A DNA stretch of 64,000 nucleotides from Syngnathus acus (lineage: Eukaryota; Chordata; Actinopteri; Syngnathiformes; Syngnathidae). Shown here one piece after another: positions 13,034 through 24,700 of this stretch (positions within the stretch are counted from its first letter, which is position 1; the number at the start of each line of letters is the position of its first letter). Below the pieces are notes generated by a model that did not search any database, was not told the origin of the DNA, and saw nothing but the letters and a program-made list of their open reading frames with translations. Where the stretch lies: NCBI RefSeq assembly GCF_901709675.1, contig NC_051089.1, positions 5,374,476 to 5,438,475 of the forward strand. Direction: 5' to 3'. A program made the position numbers and the translations under genes.

Positions 13034-14522
13034 AAAACATGGATAAGAAGCTATTAAATCACATATCAATTGTGGTTTTCGTCAAAAAACAAAAGCTAGA
13101 ACTAATTTAATCTGAAAATATGGAATGGTTCCTCCTAATAAGCACCTATTCTGGGTTTCCATGACAAAAAAATGTTGTTTTTAATCGGACGCTTGATGGG
13201 TAAATGTCAATGTGGCTCATTATTCCAAATAGGTTGCAATTTGTTTGGGTGGAAGAAACATTCATTAAAAGCTTTCTTTGTGCTTTTGATAATGAGAAGC
13301 AACCAAAATGTGCTTTACATATATTGTGCATACAATTCAACATTGTCTTTTTTTCTTACATTTAAAAGTTAACCTGGCAGAAAGTAGAAACGAAAGCCGC
13401 CGGTGTTGAATTTACAGATTTGATAAGCATGCAGTGTTTTTTTTTTGTTTTGTTTTTTAAAGAAAATACCAATTGATCTAAGAGGAACTTTAAAGTGAGC
13501 TGCATTACAAAGAAGGCTCTAACATGACAGATATAAAGATAATTGGATGAAATGGAAACACCATTTTTGTCAGCCCCTCATCATTAAAACCCATCACGAG
13601 TCAACTTAAATTCATCTGATGTGTCTACACACAAAGAAAAGGGTCTGTTTGAATGTGAAAGTGTGGAATTATTTAATGCTTTACTTGAGAAGTGCAATCA
13701 ACTGGCTCTTTAAATTGACGTTTGTGTGGAAGTAGAATCTGCCATCAACATCACCGCAACTCCTCGGAGGGAAACAAAATGAGGCGTTTCGATCCTCGTC
13801 TACCCCGTCAAGTCGTTTTTAATTGTGCTTTGCTCCCATCCTCCAACTCCAAAAAAAAATCTTCAATAACAACACAGAGCAGCGACTCTCTGCCAAAGCA
13901 GGCAGCTTGCCGTCACTGTACAACAGAACATTTTTTTTTCCCAAAAATCACTCTACAATGATTGTCAGAGGAATAACACATCAAGCCGTTCTTTTGGTCA
14001 TTATTTTATCTTCTGTAGTCTTTCTTGTGAATGGTGCACACACGAGATGAGTGCAAAAAAAAAGAGGTCTGTGAGGGCGGATGGGGTAACATGGCGCTCT
14101 TTGAAGGCAGCACAGCAGGGGGGCGTGGCCAGGTGGAGGAGGTTGGGTGAATGGATAACTAGGTCCCCTTCCGCGTCACGCGCAGGTTTTGTCGGTTCGA
14201 AGAGTAAAATGTGTCTTTGAAGGCCTCCCGGTGGGGGAGTCTTTGATTTTTGTATGCTGTTGTGTAATTTGTTCACATACTGTTTGTCCCACATAGCTAA
14301 AACAGTAAACCAAGCGTTGGCCAAAAATCTAAATTTAATGCCACACTATGTACAATACTGACTCTAAAAAAATGTTTTATTTGTTTGCATGCAAGAAACC
14401 TGCTTCAACTTCAAATTGTATGGGAACTTGCACAAAACCCTGACCTCAACCCCATCAAGCACTTTTTGGATCACTAGAGCAAAAATTCCCATCACCTTTT
14501 AAAATGTAGTAGAAAGGCTTCA
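13034..14522. other. Intergenic region without recognised genes
   Basis: AT-rich DNA with homopolymer runs (for example T-runs near 13437 and 13930). No exon with domain similarity or paired splice sites was found on either strand. Confidence 0.4.
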
Positions 14523-14656
14523 TATAGAGGCTTTGCAGCTGACGTCATCAAGCTACCCACATTAGCTTGGCGGCCATCATGGCGGTCAACTTTTCAGTGC
14601 CGGTCAACGACTCACACACGCTTTCTTGTTATATCTGCTGCTATTTGAGCTTAAAA

Positions 14657-14834
14657 ATGCCGGATACCTGCTGTGCTGTTGGATGTAGCAATAGACGAGG
14701 CGATAAACCAAATCTTAGCTTCTATAGATTTCCGGCGAACATGAAAAAACGTGATAAATGGATCGCGGATATTCGTCGTGAACGATGGAAACCTACGATT
14801 TACACAAGGATATGCAATGAGGACTTCATATCAG
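14657..14834 (+). pseudogene. THAP-type zinc finger exon, transposon remnant
   Basis: Read from the ATG at 14657 the peptide begins MPDTCCAVGCSNRRGDK, followed by LSFYRFP and later RICNEDFISG. This is the THAP (C2CH) DNA-binding fold of about 60 residues used by P-element-like transposases and host THAP proteins. It ends at a good splice donor (G|GTATGT at 14834/14835), so it was the first exon of a longer protein. A longer frame starts upstream at 14567. The final zinc ligand, normally CxxH, reads C-N-E-D, so the histidine is replaced by aspartate. No downstream exon remains inside the element. Inference: a dead exon stranded in a deleted transposon. Confidence 0.72.
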
Positions 14835-15198
14835 GTATGTAAACAAACTATTCACCCCTGATTTGTTTCACAAAATGTGAAATAATACAATATGGGATGA
14901 TACAAATATGATTGTTGAAAATGCTGGGTGCATTTTTAGAAAGGCAGCAAGAGCAGCAAGGCAGGGAATGGGATGATTTCTTCAGTTCACCCCCCCGTTT
15001 TTATTTTGTGTTTATTTTTTCATGATGCTTGAAAACGTTATCAATGTAAATATTGAATTATATTTATTGGTTAAGTTTTCAAGCCAATCAGATGTGGCAT
15101 CATGCAAAAATAAACAAATAATAAAAATGGTAGCAACTTGAACAGACAGGTACAGTATCTGAATGATTTCACTCTATTCAGTTTTTTAATATGTCAAG

Positions 15199-15417
15199 TT
15201 ATGAAATGCCATTACAAAACAAATCGACGAGGTAATTATAAATATCTGGATATGAGCGTTCAGGCAGGTCGGCTGTTGCAAAATGCTCGGGCGATTTTAG
15301 CATGCTTCTCGGTAAAAGGTACGGATCCGTTGTGCCAACAAGGTTCAACTTCTCTCTGTGACGTTTCTTGGAGTCTTCATCCAAATGCCTAACTTCGTTG
15401 GATAGCAAATCAGCCAT
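15199..15417 (-). pseudogene. N-terminal fragment of THAP/YqaJ-associated fish protein
   Basis: The 72-residue minus-strand frame starts MADLLSNEVRHLDEDSKKRH and contains SYPDIYNYLVD. This resembles, from memory, the N-terminus of multi-copy fish proteins that carry SWIM or YqaJ-type nuclease domains and are associated with transposons. It begins 144 bp inside the right end of the element and runs toward the THAP exon. It stops after FCNGIS without a clear splice donor, so it is truncated. The family assignment is tentative. Confidence 0.45.
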
Positions 15418-15561
15418 AATTCGGAAGAAATCGGTGAAAACGTAGCGCAGAAATCAGACAATCCATACAAACACGTAGGAACGAGCTGACTAGTTGACCG
15501 CCAAGATGGCGGCATAACACAAAATCACGTGATAAAACCACGTGACTGCAAAGCCTCTATA

Positions 15562-17049
15562 ACTGTAAAAGTTGTTATATCTTGTCAGAGTAATGACAAT
15601 TTGTCCGAGGGGTTTTATTCTTAGAACAAGTACTCGTATAGTCGGCTGCTAGAGTAGCTGGAGTTCTCTTGCTCGGGTGGAAGGGAGACATGGCAGCTCT
15701 TCCCTTCCACACATCTCTTTTCAAAGGCGCCATCAAAGTCTGGCAGAAATGTCAGTGCTGCAGGCAGGGGACCGGTCCCTGAATGTCAGCCCTTCTCAGG
15801 TCAACACCGCCAGCGACTAGGCTGCCTTGCATAGACAGTCTGACACAGAGAGAGAGAGAGAGAGAGAGAAGGAGGAAGGGAGGGGAAGACAGTGGGAGTA
15901 GATGAAGATAAAAGAGAGAACACGACGACACTGATGAAGGAAGAACTTGATGGACTGATAGGACATGAATAGCTAGTACAGTGTCGAATAACTAAGGGGA
16001 AAATAAAAAGACTACAAAGACCATGCATGATGAACAAATGAGAAATATGTTGGCAAAAGTTTTTGGACAACGACAGGAAGTGGCCCTGTACTGGAACTTT
16101 TCTGACTTTGTGGCTAATTTTCAGGTTTGCACAAAATAGTGGTTGGCAGGAATTAGCAAGTGAACGATTGCATACGCCATGATATAATCATATGATGCAC
16201 ATGACTAAGTAAACTAGGAACTCAAGATGGCGGTTACCATAAATAGCTTACGACATTTTTTTTGCCTCTGTGAATTATTTCCGTCTATTCCAGACATTTG
16301 GAGTTCACCCCAAATATGAGTGATAAGGTTAAAAATTCAACACTGAAGTTTTTCCACATCAAACTCATCTAAGTCATTGACCTAAACCCTGATTGATGAA
16401 TTAGTCAATTATGTGTCATCTTGATGCATTTTTTGTGGCGTTACAAGAATACAAATACAGAGGCAAGAGATGATATGAGGTAAAATGCACAGAGACAGGA
16501 CACACGCGCACAAGCACACAAGCCATGAGGAGCCTGTCAGATTACAGCCGTGTAATTGAATGGTAAGGGAGCAGACAACACATCTCGCACAGCCGGACTC
16601 TCCAAGTGGCCGCCGCCATAACAGAGCTCAGGGGAAATTCAGGGTCCCACTTAATAGTGAATTGAAGATGCAACATATTGTGTGTGTGTGTGTGCGCGCC
16701 CACGCAGGTGCAGGCGCCTGTGTGTTTGCCAGATGCCTGGAAAAAAAGGGAGAGCGCCCTTGGCAAGTGAAAATGGTCCTTAAAAATGTGGCCATTTGAG
16801 CAAGTGGCTGACAGAAAAAGCAGAAAAAGAGACATGTCACAAAGGAATGATAGGAATAAAAGATTGGCAGAAAAACACAGATGGAGTGAGGGAGGGCATG
16901 TACGCAGGCAGAACGAGAGGCAGAGAAATGGAACAAGGTAGATAGGGAAGCGTGATGGAGATGCACGATGGGAAAAAGAAAGAAGAGGATGATGATGATG
17001 AGCAGGACGGATAAAGCAGGAAGATGAAAAGAAGTCGTTAACATTCACA
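15562..17049. other. Intergenic region with short simple repeats
   Basis: No gene recognised. Holds a short (AG)n run at about 15846-15870, a (GT)n run at about 16679-16693 and purine-rich DNA at 16800-17035. The 168-aa and 138-aa minus-strand open frames at 16542-17048 are low-complexity readings of that purine tract and overlap each other in two frames. Confidence 0.5.
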
Positions 17050-17500
17050 GTTGTTTAATAAGAACAAGAAACCTTATTTGAAACCTCAACTTGAAACCTA
17101 GTCCTTTGTAAAAATCCCTAAGTTTAAACCTTGACCTTGCAGTGATTTCCCAACTTCAAGCACTATCTTGAAATGCTAAAACTGATTTGAAACCCCGACT
17201 TGAGTCACCATGGGTTAAAACCCTAATTCTGGCTCCAAAACCTAACTTGAGAAGTTAAACCTTGCTTGAGTCCTCATTTTAAAGCTTGAAAATCTAATGT
17301 AAAACCCCATCTTGAAATCCTTACCCTGTCCTCAATTTGACACCCTAATTTAAACCGTATTGACTTGAAACCCTACCGCTAACATAAAGCACAAATCTTG
17401 TTTGAAACCCTAATTTGTCTTAAAATTTGTCTTAAAACCCCAAACCTTATTTAAAAGTCCTAATTTAAAACCCTACCCCAGGTTTGAAACCTGTAAGATT
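17050..17500. repeat. Degenerate CCCTAA/TTTGAAAC repeat array, ~450 bp
   Basis: Dozens of imperfect units such as TTTGAAACCCTAA and CTTGAAACCCTACC, spaced 15-25 bp apart, with the CCCTAA strand on the plus strand. Same family as the blocks at 11873, 57100 (opposite strand), 60000 and 60955. Confidence 0.75.
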
Positions 17501-17995
17501 TAATAAGTGGCAAATCTGTTTATATGGCTCTTAAGCAACTATTTTGTGCCATCTTTGCGTAAAAGAGGTTATCTTGACCCAGCGATACGATACCATAGCA
17601 ACATTAGCTCTGACCTGGCACTTCTGCCTCATAGCTGTAAAAATTATTGTGAGAAATTAAAGTAGAAGGTCTGCCGGGTATCAAGTTCCCCCCGAATATG
17701 ATATGTGGATAGGTGGATGTCATCAAGCCTGTGAAGTGGAAATAATAAAGAATGAGGATTGTCTCCAAAGACGGGAGGAATTAATCCCAAAATGAATTAT
17801 GAAGGGGTGTAGGGAGAAAAAGACAGAGAGGGAGAAGAGGGGGGGAGGCAAAAAAATCAACATCAGCTATTTCCTTTTCCTCCGCTTGAAGGCAGATCGC
17901 GGGCTGTTTATGCCAATGGTGTGAAAGCTATAAAAATTAAATTAATAACAAAAGGGAAAAGGCGCACACAGAAATAGAAGTGGTGTACGGAGGCG

Positions 17996-18000
<5 letters not shown>

Positions 18001-18071
<71 letters not shown>
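18001..18071. repeat. (GA)n microsatellite
   Basis: Roughly 35 uninterrupted GA dinucleotides. They produce the long poly-Ser-Leu and poly-Arg-Glu open frames on both strands, which are artefacts. Confidence 0.98.
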
Positions 18072-18074
<3 letters not shown>

Positions 18075-20347
18075 GGAGGTGACTGTTGCTGCCAGATTGC
18101 ACCACACTTTTGCTCCCCCGCCCCTCCTCTCTTTTCTTTTGGAGAAAGGCTGGCTGAGGCCATTGTCATAAATGCCACTTGCAAATTGCACAGCGGAATA
18201 ATACAGCGTCCATATGGATCCTATGTGTAGTGGGGGGTGGGGGCAAAAAAGAAGGGGAGTGATAATTAGGGACTTAGGGGGTGAATGACAAAGTCGCAAA
18301 GCCATTTGTTGAAGATGGAACACGGCATCTCCAATATCTGCGAAACAGAAGGGCTTCGTGTCACAAAACATTAGCCACACAGCTGTTGGCGTGATGTCAA
18401 TGGTGTTGGCGCAAGCGTCTTATGATGCCCCCACCACCTGATTCGCTTTGGCCGCCTAACACCACGATGAGAGAAGCTAGCAGCCGTGTCTAGGGGGAAA
18501 AAATGACTGAAAGATGTTAGTGAAGTATGAAGGAATGCGAGGGTCACAATGACAAAAAAGAAATTATGATTCAACAATAATTGTTATTGTAAAAATGAAT
18601 GTTTAATCTTACAAGAAATTTGCGACATGATAAAAGTAATCATTGTGTTAATATCACATAATTATTTTTTTTTACTTTGCGATAAAAAATAAAAAGTTTA
18701 GACTTGTAATTGTAATGTCGATATAAAAAAGTGTAAACAATTTTACAAAAAAATATTCAGATATTTTTAAATATTGCGTCCAGTTGAACAGCTGACTAAA
18801 TTAATAAATAAGTTTGAGAAAAAAAGTTATAAAGTTTGAAACACATAACAATAAAAAGGTTTTGTAGCAAAACTGATCAAAAAGAAACAAATAGTAAAAA
18901 ATACTTAATGAGTAATAGGGTATTGTATAGTATCCCCAGCTATTCACCAAAATATCCCACATTGCCACAAGGTGTCGCCAAATTTCTAAATAGGACTTGC
19001 ATCCAGAAAGTACGATTGAAGTGTTACGTTGTTTGTGGTAGTTACGGAGTGTCTGTGCTTTATTAGCATATACACTCACACAGGTTAATTGTTGCCGGGG
19101 TGAATTCAAAGGGCTCCGGCATGACTGCCCCATGGAGTGACCACAGTCCCGCGGCTGGGAAGATCCTAATACTGAAAAAATATTCAACCCATATTGAAAT
19201 GGAAAAATAGCATCCATTGGCTATAATGACAAAGTGTGCATCCACACAAATAGGGAGTGAAAATAGAGCCGTGAGCTGTGTTTTGAATGGGAGCTCAGGG
19301 CGGGATTGTAAAGCAGGAAAATCGAATCCCGTTGTTTTTGCTCGGTACGCGCCGACACATATTTTGTATGCTCAACCCGACCCGCAAGCTACCGTGCTCG
19401 GTAATCACCCGTAACTGTTGTTTTTGGTTCTCCTGCTCATGTCAAGCATCTACTTGTTACCTCATCAAAATACTTGTTTCCCACGCTCTCCGGTGCCGGG
19501 GTCGGCCCAACAAGCCTTACGACGCCCAACGTGCTCAGTTCGTGTATCTGCATTAATTGCCATGCACAACATACACTTTCCATTTATTGCACTGCAGGGG
19601 TGAGTCTCCAGAGCGGCTCGGCCCCAACCGGACAACCTCCTCCGGGGTCACGTCCCCGAGTTTGATAAAAGAGCGCTTGATTAACACACCTCCCCCGGTA
19701 ATTGCTTCTTTTGTGCGGGAATCGAACTGCCGCACTTCCTTCGACGGTTCACAGGTCGCGCCCACAAGGTTGCCAGACACCTCGCTGACCTTTCTATCGC
19801 TTCTTTTTATTCTACCAAACAACCACAGCCGAGTGTGTTTATGGATCTATAGTCGCTTTAAAAGATGCAAAGAAAGAAGACAACTATAAAACCAGAGCTC
19901 CTCCTTGTGGCTGATTATGAAATTACACTTCCATAAAAGCTTGGGAGACAAACAGCTGGCTATTGTTTAAAAAGGGGGGAGGTGGGCAACAGTGGCCTTC
20001 AGAGGTCAGAGTGACACATCATCTGCTCATTCTAAAATATCAGCAGCGCAACATTGTGTTTGTGACATTGACAACACCCAAACAAAAAATAACTACGAGA
20101 TGGGGCACATCATTTTACGTTACCCTTAAACGCAAATGGTTGCAGCTAAACTTGGGTCCTCCGTGATAATACTGTACACAGATATATTCTAGAGTTAAGA
20201 TGTATCACTTCAACATAATGCCTTGACGTCTTCTTAGCTCGGGCTTTGGCGCCATCTTGTGGCAGATGGTTGATGTCACCTTTTGTCAAACTTTTGTAAG
20301 TCAAGTTCTCACAGAATAGGAGAGTTTATATAAAACTGTGCAAAATC
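18072..20347. other. Intergenic region downstream of parp6
   Basis: No exon recognised. AT-rich 18600-18900 and a more balanced segment at 19080-19830 that could contain regulatory DNA. A GGCGCCATCTTGTGGCAG word at 20248-20265 resembles a CTCF core site (listed separately). parp6 transcription from the minus strand should end near 20350. Confidence 0.4.
20248..20265. promoter_or_regulatory. CTCF-like motif candidate
   Basis: GGCGCCATCTTGTGGCAG approximates the reverse CTCF core (GCGCCCTCTGGTGG type). It sits just beyond the likely parp6 poly(A) site, where an insulator would be plausible. Motif match only, with substitutions. Confidence 0.3.
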
Positions 20348-20352
20348 AGGAT

Positions 20353-20358
20353 TTTATT
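20353..20358 (-). terminator. Candidate parp6 poly(A) signal
   Basis: TTTATT on the plus strand reads AATAAA on the minus strand, about 1.4 kb downstream of the parp6 stop codon at 21756. This gives a 3' UTR of about 1.4 kb, a usual size. Other AATAAA words could be used instead. Confidence 0.45.
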
Positions 20359-21755
20359 GTCTTTAATCCCACTTTACATCATTGACTTTCTACACCAGAG
20401 ACAAGCGGCGAGAGAATAGACGTTCAAATTGGCAGCAAAAAAGCCCCCCGAAAAACAGGCATCCGTACTTTGCTGGGTAAATTCCATCCATATTTACAGC
20501 TCTTCTTTGTACAGACATACATAGTTAAGAATACAGTCCCCCAATGTATTTTAGTTTTAGGACACATCATTTTAGGCAAGCGTAGATTAAGTGCAATGTC
20601 TCATACAATGTCAAGAAAATGCCTGCCATTGTCCACATACAATAAATTATAATTCATAACCCAGGTTATATACACAAGGTTGAATTTTGCTAATGTGTAT
20701 ATTTAATACATCCACTTTACAGGGGGGGTGGACCGGGGCAACATATTGAGTACTTTTCCGTAAATTGATTTTGACAGGAAAAAGTAATGCTCCAAAACAC
20801 AACATTATGCACATCAGGGGAAATGAATTCTGGATCGTCAGGTGCTGTTGTCATTCATTCACTCTATTAGGAAATCAATCTTTTATCTTTGATGAGTAAA
20901 AACAATGTCAAAATTAGCTGACAATATTTGTTTTAACTTTGTATAAAGGACATTTACCTCGCTGTAAGAATTCATCATGACAAAATAATAACACTATCAA
21001 TAAATCTCATCATAACAAAGTGCCTTTAGAGGATAGTTCAAAGCCGCCCTTATTGAATTCTGGCAAATGAATTCCATTGGCCAAGGACGAAATGACAGAG
21101 CTATGCTTGCCCTTTAGATAACAATTGTACAGACAAAACCGATGCCATTACTCAAACATTATTCGACAGAAAAATAATCTGCCATCATCGCTCGCAGTAT
21201 TTGGGGAACCAACTATGAGCTATGCATGGCCTGCCAAAGTGCCTGACGTGACTTCCTTTGCAACTCTAAAAACACTGTAATTTAAAAAAACAAAAAAGCC
21301 CAAAATAATATGTGATAATATTAATTTGTTTTGCATCGTATTTTAATGCCCCATGGACGATGAAGAAAACGGTTCCCGGTAAAAAGGGGATTAATTCCAG
21401 TGTGCGTTTACATCCTTTACAGATGACCCACAAATGGATTTAGCGATCATTGGATTATAGAATTGTATATAGAAAGTGGAAAAATATAAGTGGCGATACA
21501 GTACATATGCAGCAAGAAAGGAGATGAAGCAGGCTGTAACTGTGGAAAAGCCATGCCAGTGACTTTACGGTTAAAAAGCAAGTCCGACGAAAAAAACACA
21601 ATAATTGTCCTCCCAATACCTCGCAGGTCAGCTCGCCTTCCTCAAAAACATTCACTTGCAATTTTTTTTTTTTTTTGTCCACTTGTTTCCGCCCACGTCG
21701 ATGCATGGAGGTCCAGTTTGCAAAAAAAAACCTCCATCACTTCGGCGATGCGGCT
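20359..21755 (-). other. parp6: parp6 3' UTR (inferred)
   Basis: The interval between the parp6 stop and the candidate poly(A) signal. No exon signals on the opposite strand. It contains a T-run at 21663-21677. The extent is inferred only from the poly(A) signal. Confidence 0.4.
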
Positions 21756-24700
21756 CTAGGTCCCGATCACCCGCATGATCTCCTTCTGCACTTTGGGCTC
21801 CTGTGTGTTGATGTTAGCGTCTCCCACTTGACCGTCCTCGTACCTGCAAAAACACGCAGACAAAAAAAAACTCGCTCAAACTATGTTGTGATATGTTCCA
21901 GCTCGCCCGAGTTTTGAATAAGGACAAGCACCACAGATTTCAAGCGATTACTCACACAAAAAAGAAGCGAGTACAAACGTGGTCCGATACAGGACACACC
22001 CAAATGTTGCCGTGCTTCTGTAGATCCTTGGATGTTATCACTGTTAAATAACAAACAAAAAAAAGAACTGTGGGTGTGTCATTCCAATCTGGTGTCATTC
22101 TTTTTTTAAATTTATTTTACCTTCACAAAGCGCAATGCAGTTCAGATTTCGACTTTGTAGAAATCTCGATTGGATCGGACGACTCTGCTTGAAATGGAAA
22201 TCAAGAGCAAGATGAACGCCTTGCCTGTGATTATCCCGAATATTGTTCCCTCTCTTACCTGTGGTATGGTGTTCATGCGGTTATAACGTTGCACCAATTC
22301 GTCTTTCGTGGGCATGCGGTGTTGTCCCTTCCCCATTCCTGCATCCCAATCACAAAAATAATTTAAACTACACGGGACGAGGGAGGCTGAGAAGCGATTC
22401 GTTCTTTACCTGAGTAACCAAAAGAGATGCTGGAGATGGGGCTGAGATAGATTCCCTTTCCATATGCTGCCCCGTGCAGCTTGGTTGAGAAAGAGCGGAA
22501 AAAACGAAGGATCAGTGTAGCACAGAACAAAACTACGACTATCAATCAGTCAAATCCAACTTTGTTTTTAAAGTGCGTTTCAAACAAACAAACAGAAATG
22601 CTACTCAAAGTGCTTGACATGGATTGAAATCGACACATTCCGCCACTCGTCCAAACTGACACAAACACATATTTAAAATAATGACATAATGAGCATCCAG
22701 GTGAGTATTTCCATATTTATCTATTGGATGCAGTTCAATTTTGCCACTTGAGAAGGCGTTTTGACACCTTAAATGTATGAGAACAAAGAAGGCACAAATT
22801 AAAGTCATCAGAACGACATGAAGGACCATCAAAGTGTGTAAATAAATCTTGTGATTTGATTCTGAAGCGCATTTAATCTATTTTCAGCGTGTCTTCACGC
22901 ACTCGTCTCGAGCAAATGAGACGTTTCTGCAGACTGCGGAATTCATTTCTGCTTTAATTTGATCACTTATGTCTTTGAAAAAGACTGTCTCGTAAAAGTA
23001 AACAGAAATATTCACGGACGGATGTAGCGAGGCGTGTGGAAGATTTTGTCAGAGAATTTAATTAACAGCATTGATAATTACCCAAAATATGTTTTCATGT
23101 TTCTGTGATGGTTAAATTTGTTAGAATGTCATAAGAAGTACATTGACCCAAATGATATCTTTAATGGTAATAATTTTTTTTTTTATTTAATTGTATTTAT
23201 TTATTTATTTATTTATTTATTTCACAGTTGGATCTGATATAATGTTTATCAGCATTTTAATATCAACATTTCTCATCAATCCATCAATTGCATAGTTCCG
23301 CGATGGTTGTCTTCGCCGAGCACGGGTTTTAGTTACTGACCTCATCCAACGAAAGCTCTCTGAGAAGGCTTTACTCACTCTGGATCCCGTTATCCTTTGC
23401 ATTCCGCAACGTCGTACCTATAGCCTACACTGTGCTCTAAGTGGTTGACCCCAAGAGGGTGCACAGGCAGCCTCCTAGCTAGCATCACTGCGTATGCCAC
23501 CATTGGTGTGGCACACACTGGCTGGGGGAGAAATTCTGCCAATACACCCTGCCGGCTGAAGTGCAAACGGCAAAGCAGCCCAAAAGGGAACCTGGCATCT
23601 ATTAACTGCAAAAATGAATCAGCCGGACAGCCAGCCTGCTTCTGTTGCAAAGCAGGCTGATGGTCCGAGATGGCAAACTGCCGGATTTTACGTACCTGCA
23701 GTTTGGTATAAGAGGCATTGACTAGTCCATTTCTCAGAACAGAATGCCAGTTCTCTATATGGGAACCACTAGAGCAAGTGTAGGGGGAGGGGGAGAAAAA
23801 ATAGGTCTGTGAATAATATCCTGGCTCCTCAAAATGAGGCACAAGAACAAAAAATATACACTGCAAAGTGCAAATTTTGTTGAGTGTTGATGTGAAGTCA
23901 CTCACCTCCCTGGCCATATGAATGATTTTTGGGTGGATCAAAATATGAATGACCTAAGTTGCATAAGTTTCAACAGGGAGCCAATAACTAGTCATTGATA
24001 AAAAAAAAAAGATTTCTCTATATAACAGCCAGCGCTTTAAATAAAGCCTTACCTCAATATCTTGCTACGATGTATACAAATATTACTTTGACTATTGACA
24101 GTCTAACCTCATACGCTCCCATGTGATGCAATACAAAAGCATTGCCTGAATGCAAAGTATGTCACTGATGGGAGGGACTAAAGCAGACTCACTGGAAGGC
24201 GAAGGTGCTGCCGTAGAGCTTTTTGGCAGTCCGGAAACGAGCCTCCTTGGCCGGAGGGCTGCTGAGCAGCAGGAACTGGTGGGAGGTGTGCATGAATTTC
24301 AGTTGCTGTCATGGTGAACAAAATGAGACAGAAAGGAGAATTGAAACCTTCCATTACAAGAGGCAAAAAGAAGATGTGAGGTGCTTTTGATTTCCTACCC
24401 TGCTTAGAGGCAACTTGACAATGTGAGATCTATTACTGGAAATAATCCTGCAAAAAGACAGAAAATGTGGATTAAAAAAAATCAATGTGAGTCTAGGGAA
24501 GTAAAAAAAAAAAGGCATTTTCTGATACCATAATTGTAATTTACTGATTATCACTCAATATTTTTCCACACTTGTTACGTTTAACACTACTCGCACGGTT
24601 ACAGTAATATAGAAGTGATCCTGAAACAGATTGTCTGTAACTTCGCAAGATTCCACTCAGTTCCCTATTTTACAGTTCCTGTTGCTAATTCTGCAAAAGC

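Larger units (their letters stand above)
14523..15561. mobile_element. Defective ~1.04-kb DNA transposon with THAP exon
   Basis: The ends match as inverted repeats: TATAGAGGCTTTGCAG at the left and its reverse complement at the right (to 15561). A second inverted match lies inside: GCCATCATGGCGGTCAAC near 14571 against GTTGACCGCCAAGATGGCG near 15493. Between the ends lie one THAP-type exon on the plus strand and a start exon of a different protein on the minus strand, converging on each other. There is no room for a transposase, so this is an internally deleted, non-autonomous copy of a larger THAP-carrying element. Target duplication is unclear (TA is possible). Confidence 0.8.

Noticed and set aside
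16542-17048. 168-aa and 138-aa minus-strand frames
   Set aside because: Two frames of the same low-complexity purine-rich tract are open at once; no domain, no splice partners.
17908-18380. Overlapping 65-147-aa frames with poly Ser-Leu, and an Arg-Glu frame on the other strand
   Set aside because: All are readings of the (GA)n microsatellite at 18001-18071 in different frames.
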